Below, one piece after another: positions 7,103-16,500 of a stretch of 64,000 bases of DNA (its first letter is position 1; every line of letters starts with the position of its first letter). Location: positions 92,943-156,942 of the forward strand of contig JAHHIH010000015.1 of assembly GCA_019358835.1 (NCBI GenBank), written 5' to 3'. Below the pieces are notes generated by a model, which was not told where the DNA came from, did no database searches, and was given only the letters and a program-made list of their open reading frames with translations. Source of the DNA: Tildeniella torsiva UHER 1998/13D. GTDB lineage: Bacteria > Cyanobacteriota > Cyanobacteriia > Phormidesmidales > Phormidesmidaceae. A program made the position numbers and the translations under genes.

Positions 7103-9193
7103 CTACCCCTGCCACTGCCACAGCTTAATAGTCTTATCGGCACTGGCGCTGGCCAATACTTTACCGCCCGCTTGCACCGCCACCTGATGCACAGGGTTGA
7201 CGTGGGCCGAGAGCGTTTCTTTGAGGGTGCCGTCTTTGCTGCGCCAAAACCGCAGCGTGCCGTCGGTACTGCCGCTGACCAGGCGCTGCCCGTCGGGGAA
7301 AAAGGCCACGGTATTGACCTCCTGGCTATGGCCCTGGAGAGTGTGCAGCAGAGTACCCGCCGCTAAATCCCAGAGGCGCACGGTGCGGTCTTTGCTGGCG
7401 CTGGCGATCAGGCGACCGTCTGGGCTAACTGCTACCTGGTTAACGGTATTGGTATGGCCGGTGAGCACGTTGAGCGTGGTGGCGGTTTGTGCATCCCAAA
7501 TGCGCACGGTGTTATCGAGACCGCCGCTGACTAGCCGCTGGTCAGCAGCAGCAAAGGCGACGGTTTTGAGCATGCCCGCCGAGCCTGGGAGTGTTTTGAG
7601 CAGGGTGCCCTGGCTCAGGTGCCACAGTTTGAGGGTGCCGTCTTCACTGGCGCTGGCGATCATGTTGCCGCTGTGGCTGAGGGCGATCGCATTCACATCC
7701 CGCAGATGGCCTTTGAGGGTGTGGCGCAGCGATCCATCGCTCAGCTGCCAAATTTTGACGGTCGCATCGTCGCCACAGCTAACCAGCAGTTGCCCTCGCC
7801 GGTCAACGGCTACAGCATTAACGCCCCGAGCGTGGCCCTTAAGGGTGTGGAGCAAATCTCCCGTCTGCCAGTTCCAAATGCGGATGCTGTCATCTAGGCT
7901 GCCACTCACTAGCATGGGCTGTTGAGCGTTAAACGCCAGGGCCGTTACCCACGACTGGTGCCCCTTCAAGCTAGTCCTGGGCTGCCAGCCCAAGCCAGAA
8001 CTAGGTGGACTGGAACTGGAGCCTTTGCTGACCGGCTGGAGGCTTACAGGTTTGAGCGGGCTGGAGGTAGGCCTGCCCGAAATTGGCCCCGCCGCTGGCC
8101 CTGACATGGGCCCAGATTTAGGCCCCAGGGTGGGGTTGGCTAGCGGTATTTGGGGATCAGCCATCGAAGGCAGCGAGGTCGTGGGCATGACCAGGCCCGC
8201 CGAACGGCCTGGCCCGCTGAGGGGGGGGCGATTAATCCCGGTGAAGAGACTTTGGTCAGACTGATTGGAAACCCAGCCCGGCACCGCACCTTCGAGTTTG
8301 GGCAGTCGCTGCACATCCTCCAGTACATCTTGGGCGGTCTGGTAGCGTTCGCTAACCAGGTCTTTGGTCATGTAGTTCAGCACTGCTGCCAGGTCGGGGT
8401 GAATGGTGCGCCCCTGCTTTTGCAGGTGCTCTTGCCACAGCCAGCGGCCTTCCTGAGGGCTGTATAGGTCTTCTGGTTTGCAGCCAGTGAGGAGGTGTAG
8501 GCAGGTGGCTCCCAAACTGTAGAGATCGCTAGAGGGGTAAGCCTGGCCGCTGCGCAGTTGTTCGATCGGGGCATAGCCCTCGGTGCCAATGCGGGTGCCT
8601 GGCTCGTAGCGAATGGCTTCGCTAAACTGTTTGGCTACGCCAAAGTCAATCAGCACAGGCTTTTGGTCAATCTTGCGGCGAATGATGTTAGATGGAGTAA
8701 TGTCGCGGTGAATGACGCCGTGCTCGTGAATAAAGTGCAGCACCGGCAGCAGATCTTCTAGCAGCTGGCGCAGGCTGCCCTCGCTATAGGCCGCTTGGGC
8801 GGCAATTTCTTGATACAGGGTGCGGCCCTGTATCATCTGCTGCACCAGGTAGAGGTACTTGTTTTGCTCAAAGTAGGCCAGCAGGGTCGGAATCTGGGGG
8901 TGCTCCCCCAGTTCGTGCAGCCGCACGGCTTCCTGCTCAAATAGCTGCACCGCCTTCAAGAAAGACTTGGTGCCCTGGGTTTGGGGCGCAAACTGCTTGA
9001 TCACGCAGCGGGTATTGAGGCGATCGGCATCGAGGGCAAAGTAGGTGCGGCCAAAGCCGCCCCGGCCAATCAGCTTCAGTGGGCGATAGCGGCCCCGCAG
9101 ACGCGGCTCAAAGGGATTGCCACAGGTAGGGCAAACCGCGGCCTGGGTAGCGTGATTGGGCTGGGTGCAGTGAGGGTTGAGGCAGCAGATCAT
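7103..9193 (-). CDS. Serine/threonine protein kinase with zinc ribbon and WD40 repeats
   Basis: 696 residues from the chosen start MICCLNPHC; the frame extends 10 codons upstream. Residues 3-24 hold a Cys-rich zinc ribbon (CC, C, CPTC). The kinase domain covers about 34-300: glycine loop IGRGGFGRTYFA, Lys in CVIKQF, catalytic loop HRDITPSNII, and LIDFGVAKQF. The usual Lys two residues after HRD-x is Thr here. A Ser/Pro/Gly-rich linker (about 310-400) leads to seven WD40 repeats (about 405-696), each ending in a motif such as VRLWD or IKLWQW. This zinc ribbon-kinase-WD40 order is typical of cyanobacterial signalling kinases. The substrate is unknown. It is convergent with gvpK, with no functional link implied. 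Confidence 0.92.
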   Translation of the reverse strand: MICCLNPHCTQPNHATQAAVCPTCGNPFEPRLRGRYRPLKLIGRGGFGRTYFALDADRLNTRCVIKQFAPQTQGTKSFLKAVQLFEQEAVRLHELGEHPQIPTLLAYFEQNKYLYLVQQMIQGRTLYQEIAAQAAYSEGSLRQLLEDLLPVLHFIHEHGVIHRDITPSNIIRRKIDQKPVLIDFGVAKQFSEAIRYEPGTRIGTEGYAPIEQLRSGQAYPSSDLYSLGATCLHLLTGCKPEDLYSPQEGRWLWQEHLQKQGRTIHPDLAAVLNYMTKDLVSERYQTAQDVLEDVQRLPKLEGAVPGWVSNQSDQSLFTGINRPPLSGPGRSAGLVMPTTSLPSMADPQIPLANPTLGPKSGPMSGPAAGPISGRPTSSPLKPVSLQPVSKGSSSSPPSSGLGWQPRTSLKGHQSWVTALAFNAQQPMLVSGSLDDSIRIWNWQTGDLLHTLKGHARGVNAVAVDRRGQLLVSCGDDATVKIWQLSDGSLRHTLKGHLRDVNAIALSHSGNMIASASEDGTLKLWHLSQGTLLKTLPGSAGMLKTVAFAAADQRLVSGGLDNTVRIWDAQTATTLNVLTGHTNTVNQVAVSPDGRLIASASKDRTVRLWDLAAGTLLHTLQGHSQEVNTVAFFPDGQRLVSGSTDGTLRFWRSKDGTLKETLSAHVNPVHQVAVQAGGKVLASASADKTIKLWQWQG

Positions 9194-9560
9194 CACAACG
9201 GTAAACCCAGGGAGCGGAGGCATAGCTTTTGCTTATGCTTACTTCCATTTAACCTGTAATCGGTCGGGGAGGGGGGATTTTGCCCAGCCAGCCAGCGGAT
9301 AGGTAAAAAGGCACGTCAATTTGGGTCGGGAAGACTGTAGACCAGGAAAGACGCTGGGTAATCTCTAGCTTAAACAAAAGGCTGTAGCGCGATCGCCGTC
9401 TCAAGCTCCGCATCTGCTCCGGCGCTGTGGCCTTCCCTCCGTCGCTGAGCGGTGTAGGCAGCGCTATATTTCGTAACAATTGGAGCGATCGCGCCAATCG
9501 GCCCAAACCCGTGCGGTATGGTGAAGAACAGCTGTTACTGAGCAATCCACCCCCGTCCCT
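9194..9560. other. Divergent intergenic region, kinase / bciB
   Basis: About 370 bp between two divergent starts. It contains several GCGATCGC-type octamers and an AT-richer segment around 9465-9482 (TATATTTCGTAACAATT) that could hold the bciB promoter. Frames open on the minus strand here overlap the start of bciB and look non-coding. No RNA gene is seen. Confidence 0.5.
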
Positions 9561-10757
9561 ATGACCCTGGCCCAGCCTCCCCATAACAAAGCCAAAGCCC
9601 TGCGCCCTGGGGCCACCCGCCCCGCCAAAGAACTCTGTAGCGAGTGCGGCTTTTGCGATACCTACTATATCCACTACGTCAAAGAGGCCTGCGCCTTTCT
9701 CAATCAGCAGTTCCCCACCCTAGAGCAGCAGACCCACGGGCGTAGCCGCGATCTAGAGGCTGAAAACGACGTCTATTTCGGCGTTCACCAAGATATGATG
9801 GCCGCCCGCAAGCAGCAGCCCATTGAGGGGGCGCAGTGGACGGGCATTGTCAGCTCGATTGCCATTGAAATGCTGACCAAGGGCCTAGTAGAAGGGGTGG
9901 TGTGCGTTCAGAATACCGAGAGCGATCGCTTCCAGCCCCAGCCCATCCTCGCTACCACCCCCGAAGAAATCCTGGCGGCGCGGGTCAACAAGCCCACCCT
10001 GTCGCCTAATCTATCCGTCTTGGAACAGGTGGAGCGATCGGGCATGAAGCGCCTGCTAGTGATTGGCGTCGGCTGCCAGATTCAGGCGCTGCGGGCGGTC
10101 GAAAAGCAGCTGGGCCTAGAGCAGCTCTACGTGCTGGGCACCCCCTGTGTTGATAACGTCAGCCGCGCTGGGTTACAGAAGTTTCTCGAAACCACCAGCC
10201 GATCGCCGGATACCGTAGTCCACTACGAGTTCATGCAGGATTTTCGCGTCCACTTCAAGCACGAAGATGGCTCCACCGAAACGGTGCCCTTCTTTGGCCT
10301 CAAGACCAATCAGCTCAAGGATGTGTTTGCCCCCTCCTGCATGAGCTGTTTTGACTACGTAAATGGACTAGCTGATTTAGTTGTGGGCTACATGGGTGCC
10401 CCCTTTGGCTGGCAGTGGATTGTAGTGCGCAACGATCGCGGCCAAACCATGCTCGACACCGTCATGGATCAGCTCGATACCCAGCCGGTAGCGTCCCAGG
10501 GCGATCGCAAGGCCGCCGTACAGCAGAGCATCCCTGCCTACGACAAGGCCGTTACCCTGCCCATGTGGGCTGCCAAACTGATGGGTGTGGTGATCGAGCG
10601 CATCGGCCCCAAGGGGCTGGAGTACGCCCGCTTTTCCATTGACTCTCACTTCACCCGCAACTATCTGTACGTCAAGCGCAACTACCCGCAAAAGCTGGCC
10701 GCCCACGTGCCCGAGTTTGCTAAGCGCATCGTCAGCCAGTACAAGCTGCCCGACTAG
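9561..10757 (+). CDS. bciB: 3,8-divinyl (proto)chlorophyllide 8-vinyl reductase, ferredoxin type
   Basis: 398 residues. BciB reduces the C8 vinyl group of divinyl chlorophyll precursors using ferredoxin, FAD and two [4Fe-4S] clusters. It belongs to the F420-hydrogenase beta-subunit (FrhB) family. Visible signs: the N-terminal cluster motif CSECGFC (about residues 26-32) followed by TYYIHYVKEACAF; the central LLVIGVGCQIQALRAVEK and LYVLGTPCVDNVSRAG; and APSCMSCFDYVNGLADLVVG with two further Cys. Length matches the cyanobacterial slr1923 family. It stands alone, convergent with ftsH across a strong hairpin. Confident call. Confidence 0.95.
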   Translation: MTLAQPPHNKAKALRPGATRPAKELCSECGFCDTYYIHYVKEACAFLNQQFPTLEQQTHGRSRDLEAENDVYFGVHQDMMAARKQQPIEGAQWTGIVSSIAIEMLTKGLVEGVVCVQNTESDRFQPQPILATTPEEILAARVNKPTLSPNLSVLEQVERSGMKRLLVIGVGCQIQALRAVEKQLGLEQLYVLGTPCVDNVSRAGLQKFLETTSRSPDTVVHYEFMQDFRVHFKHEDGSTETVPFFGLKTNQLKDVFAPSCMSCFDYVNGLADLVVGYMGAPFGWQWIVVRNDRGQTMLDTVMDQLDTQPVASQGDRKAAVQQSIPAYDKAVTLPMWAAKLMGVVIERIGPKGLEYARFSIDSHFTRNYLYVKRNYPQKLAAHVPEFAKRIVSQYKLPD

Positions 10758-10771
10758 CCCAGGCAAAAATA

Positions 10772-10795
10772 AGGACGCCGCGATCGCAGCGTCCT
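10772..10795. terminator. Hairpin between convergent bciB and ftsH
   Basis: AGGACGC (10772-10778) pairs with GCGTCCT (10789-10795); the loop contains a CGATCG core. It is placed midway between two convergent stop codons, so it could act for both genes. No strong T-run. Confidence 0.6.
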
Positions 10796-10827
10796 CCCAA
10801 ATTCAAACTAAACCTATCGAGGCAGGG

Positions 10828-12597
10828 CTATACCAGGCTGTAGCCCCCGGCCAACCAGGTCTGTAGCTCGGCAGGAGCCTGAGCCTGGGCCAGCATGGTT
10901 TTGAGCTGGTCTCCATCCAGCACCTCAGTCTCAAGTAAGGCCTGGGTGGCCGACTCTAGCAGCCCCTGGTTTAGCCGCAGAATTTCGATCGCCATAGAGC
11001 GAGCATTGTTGAGCAGCAGCTTCACCTGGCGATCGATCTCGGTTGCCACTTCGGGGCTGGTCGTCCGCCGCTCATTGCCCCCATCCAAAAACTGGGCCGA
11101 GGCTTTGGCAAAGGCTACCGGGCCAAGGCTGGCGCTCATGCCGTACTGGGTCACCGCCTTCTCCGCCAGGTCGGTAGCTTTCTGGATATCGTCGCTGGCT
11201 CCAGTGGAAACCTTGCCAAAGACAATTTCTTCGGCGACTCGGCCCCCCAGCAGGGTCGCCAACTGACCCCGCAACTCGTCTTCGAGCATCAGGTAGCGGT
11301 CATTCTCCGGCATTTGCAAGGTGTAGCCCAGCGCCCCCAGCCCGCGCGGCACGATGGAAATTTTGGTCACTCGGTTGCCGCCGGGCATCAGTGCCCCCAC
11401 CAGAGCGTGGCCCACTTCGTGGTAAGCCACCGTCTGCCGCTCCATCGGGGTGAGCACCCTAGAGCGCTTCTCCAGCCCGGCAATGACCCGCTCGATCGCC
11501 TCCATAAAGTCAGTCATCAGCACCGCCTGTCGGTTGTGGCGGGCGGCCATCAGCGCCGCTTCGTTGACCAGGTTGGCCAGATCGGCACCGGCAAAGCCAG
11601 CGGTTTGCGCAGCAATTTCCCCCAGGTTCACATCTTCGCCCAGGGCCACCCCCCGGCCATGCACCTGTAGAATCTCTAGCCTGCCGCTCTTGTCGGGGCG
11701 ATCGACCAACACCTGGCGGTCGAAGCGGCCCGGACGACGCAGGGCGGGGTCTAGGGTTTCGGGGCGGTTGGTGGCCGCAATCACGATCACACCATCGGTG
11801 CCGTCAAAGCCATCCATTTCGGTCAGCAGCTGGTTGAGGGTTTGCTCACGCTCATCGTTGCCGCCGGTAGGGTTGCCGCCGCGAGTCTTGCCCACTGCGT
11901 CTAGCTCATCAATAAACACAATGCAGGGGGCCTGGCGCTTGGCCTTATTGAACAGGTCGCGCACCCGCGAGGCCCCTACCCCCACAAACATCTCCACGAA
12001 CTCCGAGCCTGCCATGCTCAAGAAGGGCACCCCGGCTTCTCCGGCGATCGCCTTGGCCAGCAGCGTCTTCCCCGTTCCGGGCGGCCCCACCAGCAGCACC
12101 CCCTTAGGAATTTTGGCCCCTAGCTTGCGGTACTTCTCGCCGTTGGCCAAAAAATCGACCACCTCTTGCAGCTCCTGCTTGGCCTCATCGACCCCGGCCA
12201 CATCGGCGAAGGTAACCCCAGTTTTGCTTTTGCTATAGCTGCGGGCCTTGCTCTTGCCCATACCCACGGCGGTACCTACCCCGCCACCCGCGCTGCTGAA
12301 CTTGGCGGCTAAAGCCAGCGCTCCGACCAACATTCCTGACGAAATAATGAGTCCGGCAATGCTGGCTGGGGGTAGGGGCTCAGGCGCAAGTGTCATCCGC
12401 ACTCCCTGGCTTTTGAGCTTACTCACCACCTCGTCCGTAGAACCAATCGGTTGCGTAGTATAACGGCGGTGGCCAAACTCGGGCTTGAGGGTGTAGTCGA
12501 TGCGATTGCGTCCGAGCGTCACCCGCTGCACCTGGGCGTTATTGACCTGTTCTACAAAAGTGCTGTAGACCGCTTGCATGGGGGTTTCCGTTTTCAT
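10828..12597 (-). CDS. ftsH: ATP-dependent zinc metalloprotease FtsH, single-membrane-span variant
   Basis: 589 residues from [18 protein letters not shown] lies 9 nt upstream; the 29 codons before it are not protein-like. AAA+ domain: Walker A GPPGTGKT (about 171-178), [11 protein letters not shown] (Walker B) and the second region of homology [20 protein letters not shown]. Protease domain: HEVGH zinc motif (about 393-397). FtsH hexamers extract and degrade membrane proteins, including photosystem II subunits in cyanobacteria. Typical FtsH has two N-terminal membrane helices flanking a lumenal domain. Here the lumenal-type segment ([20 protein letters not shown]) begins at the N-terminus and only one helix (about 77-99) precedes the AAA+ domain. 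Confidence 0.95.
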   Translation of the reverse strand: MKTETPMQAVYSTFVEQVNNAQVQRVTLGRNRIDYTLKPEFGHRRYTTQPIGSTDEVVSKLKSQGVRMTLAPEPLPPASIAGLIISSGMLVGALALAAKFSSAGGGVGTAVGMGKSKARSYSKSKTGVTFADVAGVDEAKQELQEVVDFLANGEKYRKLGAKIPKGVLLVGPPGTGKTLLAKAIAGEAGVPFLSMAGSEFVEMFVGVGASRVRDLFNKAKRQAPCIVFIDELDAVGKTRGGNPTGGNDEREQTLNQLLTEMDGFDGTDGVIVIAATNRPETLDPALRRPGRFDRQVLVDRPDKSGRLEILQVHGRGVALGEDVNLGEIAAQTAGFAGADLANLVNEAALMAARHNRQAVLMTDFMEAIERVIAGLEKRSRVLTPMERQTVAYHEVGHALVGALMPGGNRVTKISIVPRGLGALGYTLQMPENDRYLMLEDELRGQLATLLGGRVAEEIVFGKVSTGASDDIQKATDLAEKAVTQYGMSASLGPVAFAKASAQFLDGGNERRTTSPEVATEIDRQVKLLLNNARSMAIEILRLNQGLLESATQALLETEVLDGDQLKTMLAQAQAPAELQTWLAGGYSLV

Positions 12598-12836
12598 GGG
12601 GCAAATCCTATAGGGGCCAACTTCAAGGTGCGAGGCGCTGGGGAAGCTCCCCGCTGACCGCTCACTTCCTTGATTTTGCGGCACCCGTCCTCGCCCTCCC
12701 AGAGGGGGAAACGCCCCAAGCTAGCAGTGGTTACCGAAGGGCCAAATCCCAGCTATACGGTGCCTACGACCTTTCATGGAGGATGGCCGTACTCCCCAGC
12801 CGGGTCGCAAAAATCTCAGTCTTTAACTCAGCGCTC

Positions 12837-12842
12837 TATAAT
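12837..12842 (+). promoter_or_regulatory. Possible -10 box TATAAT upstream of small ORF
   Basis: A perfect TATAAT lies 25 bp before the ATG at 12868. No convincing -35 element is visible at the usual distance, so this is a weak call that supports the small ORF only slightly. Confidence 0.3.
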
Positions 12843-12867
12843 TAGGGCCAAACATTGCCCTAGCCCC

Positions 12868-13095
12868 ATGCCTAAATTTGATTGGGAAGCCCAAAAGCCC
12901 CAGGGTGTTAGCGCTGTCGCCCACGAGAAGGGGTGGGAGCTAGAACCCACCCTGCGCCAAGAACTCAGCGACCTTAGAAGCGGGCTCGAAGCCTATGCCC
13001 ATGCCTTGGCCGATATTGCAGATATAAGCCAATGCCATCAACCGTCTAAGTACCTTGCTGATCTCGGCATAAAAAAGTTACCTAAATTCGATTAA
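12868..13095 (+). CDS. Small hypothetical protein
   Basis: 75 residues from MPKFDWEAQKPQGVSA to LGIKKLPKFD. The frame is open for another 66 codons upstream, but that part is low-complexity and opposes the ftsH start. The central part is helical (LRQELSDLRSGLEAYAHALA). There is no membrane segment or Cys cluster. A TATAAT lies 25 bp upstream but there is no clear ribosome-binding site. I do not recognise a family. It may be real or a chance ORF. Confidence 0.35.
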   Translation: MPKFDWEAQKPQGVSAVAHEKGWELEPTLRQELSDLRSGLEAYAHALADIADISQCHQPSKYLADLGIKKLPKFD

Positions 13096-13517
13096 GTATC
13101 GAAAAAATACTCAGTACACAATATAAAGTTCTCACTAAGATAGAAACCTGAGGTGCACACCCCCAGGCTCACCCGTCTGCCCCCGGCACACCTGGGATAG
13201 TAGAGTCAAAAACACAACCAGCGATCGCCGCAGTCGTCACCAACGACTTTACAACCGTGATCGCTTGGCTACAATAGCTGGGTATTTTAGTAGGTAAACG
13301 CTGGTCACTTCTTCAGAAGCGATCTCGGCGTTGACTGGCTATTAACTCAAGGCCAATGGAGCACCCCCGTTTTCGTCCTGGGCGTAATGGCCCTAGCTGG
13401 GCGTGTAATTACGCTTTAGGTTCATCATCTTTGCTGCTGTAAGGTTCATGTCTCCCGACTGGACCTTACCCCACGTGAGTTATCGGTTTTGTTGTTTGGC
13501 ATATCGGTCTTAGAAAC
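13096..13517. other. Intergenic region upstream of hpsA
   Basis: 422 bp without a convincing gene. It holds a small hairpin AGTCGT-N5-ACGACT (13232-13248), HIP1 octamers, a promoter candidate (13248-13275) and two copies of AGGTTCAT near 13418 and 13443. The ribosome-binding site for hpsA is weak. Confidence 0.5.
13248..13275 (+). promoter_or_regulatory. Promoter candidate for the hps operon
   Basis: TTTACA (13248-13253), a 16-bp spacer, then TACAAT (13270-13275), about 240 bp before the hpsA start. It resembles a sigma-70-type promoter and would leave a long leader. In Nostoc, hps genes use the hormogonium sigma factor SigJ, so another start may be used instead. Confidence 0.35.
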
Positions 13518-16500
13518 ATGAGTCGTCATCTACTGCGACAGGCTTTGCGGCTTCCTCAAGCAGCAATCAAGCGATTGGTTACAGGGCTACTACAGCTCGT
13601 ACTTTTAGCCAACCGACCGGCCCGCTTAGCCCGGTCGGGGTTTGTGCTGCCGACCACGGTATTGCTGGTGCTCATGGTGGTGCTGACGGCTACGGCCCTC
13701 ACCTATCGCTCTTTCACCCGCAGCGATATGGCTATCTCCCAGCGCGAGCAGCAGGTTATCTCCAATGCGGCGACCCCTGCGGTTGACCGGGCCAAGGCCA
13801 AAATCGAGTTTTTGTTTCAGACCGATAACCGATTTCCCAGTGGGGTGCCCGCCAGCGATATTCTGGCCGACCTCATGCTCGTTACCAACACCTATGCGGG
13901 CTATACAGGCCGCGTTACCCGCCTGCCAGGTGCCAACGACCCCTACACCCTCCCCGACGAAACTCGGGTTAGCATCAACGGCGATAACGTATTAGACAAC
14001 GCCTGGTCGTTTAATACCGACATCAATGGCGATGGCACAGTTAGCGCTAACGAAATAGTCGTTTATTCCATTCTGGTCGACGATGCAGGTCCTCAAGCTG
14101 CTGTTACCAGACGTATTGATGGCCCCGTAAACCAGGCTAAGGCCGATGCGTTGGTAACCCGCACAGGCCCACTAGCTACTACCGAAGCTAGCGCAACCTG
14201 TGCCGGTGCGCTGGCCGAAGGCGGTTGGCAAGTAGTACAGCAGGGCAACAACTCTACCCTGCAAAAGAATTTCCAGGTCAACGCCTTTGTCGCCAACCTC
14301 AACGATGCCAACCGCACCTTCGAGACTCTAGAGTTTCAGCAGGCGCGTACCGCCGCCCGAGCCAATAAGTGGGGTGCTTGGTTCCGCTACGACCTAGATG
14401 TATCCCCTGGTCCAGAATTTAACTGGAACGGGGCCATGCACACCGACGGCAACTTCTTTACCTTTACCGGAAGTGATGGCTACAGAGCGCACATGGTCAG
14501 CTCCCACAACTCCTGCCTCTACAGCCAGGAAGCCTCTGAAATTTCACTATCCGAAGTTGACCTCAATGGCAACGGTGCAAACCCCCGTGAAGTTGTTGAT
14601 GGTAAGCAGGAATTTCAAGGGCAGGCCGTTAGGGGCACTATGCGGTTTGACGACACCACCAGTGGCAGCCCTTCAGTTATTCACGTTTGGAATGGTGCTG
14701 GGGTGGCAGCCAAAATTAACCTTACCCTGGGTAACACCAACGACTCCGTAAGAACTAGTGGTTCAAATAACAACGTGCGTCCTTCAGATGTTGCGATGAA
14801 CCCCCTAGCCTTATTTACCCGTGATGTCACTGAGCATATCAACCCTGGAGCTTGGCAGCATGATCCTACTTGGGATAACGGTGCTGCTGATGGCTTTAAA
14901 ACTCGTGGACGCATTATCAATGATGAAGTAGCGCGCCCCTTTGTAGACGACTTCTACCGTGCCGATAACCGCTGGGGGCCAAAACCTCGCTACGACAGCC
15001 GCGATACCACTTTAGATGTCACCAATAACGCAGCTACTATTGGCGATCGCATCAACGGCCTCGGTCGACTCACCGACGAAACCAATGGTCTAGACGGTTA
15101 TTGGGAGCGCCAGGCCGTTGCAACCGGCATGCGCCTAGTTGTGGGCCAGCGTCTTGAGTTAGGTAACGCCAACGGGTGGAACTCTAGCCCCATCGCGGGT
15201 AGCACTTGGGATACTGCAAGTACCCAAGGTGACCCGCTGTACCCAGCCAAACTCAAGCCATATACTAGCCCTACAAACACTACTGCCATCAATACTCGCT
15301 TTGGTTTAGCCCACGAGTACTTGCAGCGCAAGAGCCTGCGCGATAACCTGGCCGCAGTCCAGGGCATGGCCGTATACCACTACCAAATCAACAGTGGTGC
15401 CTTCCCCGCCGCCTGTATGGCCACAACAGCTCACCCCGGTACGGCTCAAACCATTCTCAATAGCCGCACCTTCACCAACTACCCGACCGCCACTACCCGC
15501 CTGCGAGCCGATTTCTTAACTGGTACCGGCACCAACGGCTGGGAGTTTAAGTTCCCCGCCGCCTACGACACCGAAGGCGAGTTTGCCTCAGCTATTGCCT
15601 CTGGTCAGCCTTTGGGCAGCGCCCTTAGAAACCTGGCCTACTTTGCAGGCGATCCCAAAGGGGGTGCTCCATCCTTTAAGCCTGTGCAAGATGGCGATGT
15701 GCATCCAGCTCCCTATCTCAGCATGTGGGGCGACTTCTCACCCCTGCGGCGCGTGTTTGCCGAATATCTCGATGCGGCAACGCCTGTTTCCTACGCCAAC
15801 CTCAGCCCCGCCGACAAGGCCACTCTCCACAGCGCCGCCTGCACTGTTAGCCTACTAGCCTACAACATCCAAAGCGACTACCTAGAAGCACGCGCATTAA
15901 GCTCGGGAGACAGAAACATCAGATTTCAAAACGTTGGTTCGCAACTGAGAAATTTCTTATTGCGCACCAACAACTACATGGTTGGCCCCAACGATCCAAT
16001 TATTTCTGGCTCAGGCAGAAGAGTTTCTGAGTTCTTTGCTCTCCTAGGCAAAACCAGGGCTTGGGTAGACAACAACATTGACAGCAGCGTTTGTCAAAAC
16101 GGTGCTACCGATATCGCAGGCTATCAAGAAAATTGTGACTTTGGCGAATACTTTGCCGAGTACAGCCTGAATGACTGGATCACAATTCTGAATAACCTGC
16201 CCAGTGTTACAGCCACAGACGTTACTAACATTACGACTCTGGTTAACCAAGTTAACTACTTAACCAGCACCATTCGCGATCGCGAACTGGGCTTTAGAGC
16301 AGGTTTTCCGCAGGCCAGTCTCGGCCCCAATGGAACTCCGGCCAACTTTGTAGCCCGAGATCCAAATGGATACACTTCCAACCCCATATCCCTTGCAAGT
16401 TTTGACGCTAAGTTTCTCCTCAGATGTGATCCAAACCTCTTTAGCCCTACCGTTGCTCAGGGTGGTGGCGGTACAGATGATGTGGCTGTTTTTGGCTACA

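Noticed and set aside
6818..7366. 182-codon frame crossing gvpK and the end of the kinase gene
   Set aside because: It overlaps two well-supported genes in a different frame and runs through low-complexity repeats.
9249..9674. 141-codon minus-strand frame between the kinase gene and bciB
   Set aside because: It overlaps the bciB start and has low-complexity composition; the region is better explained as promoters.
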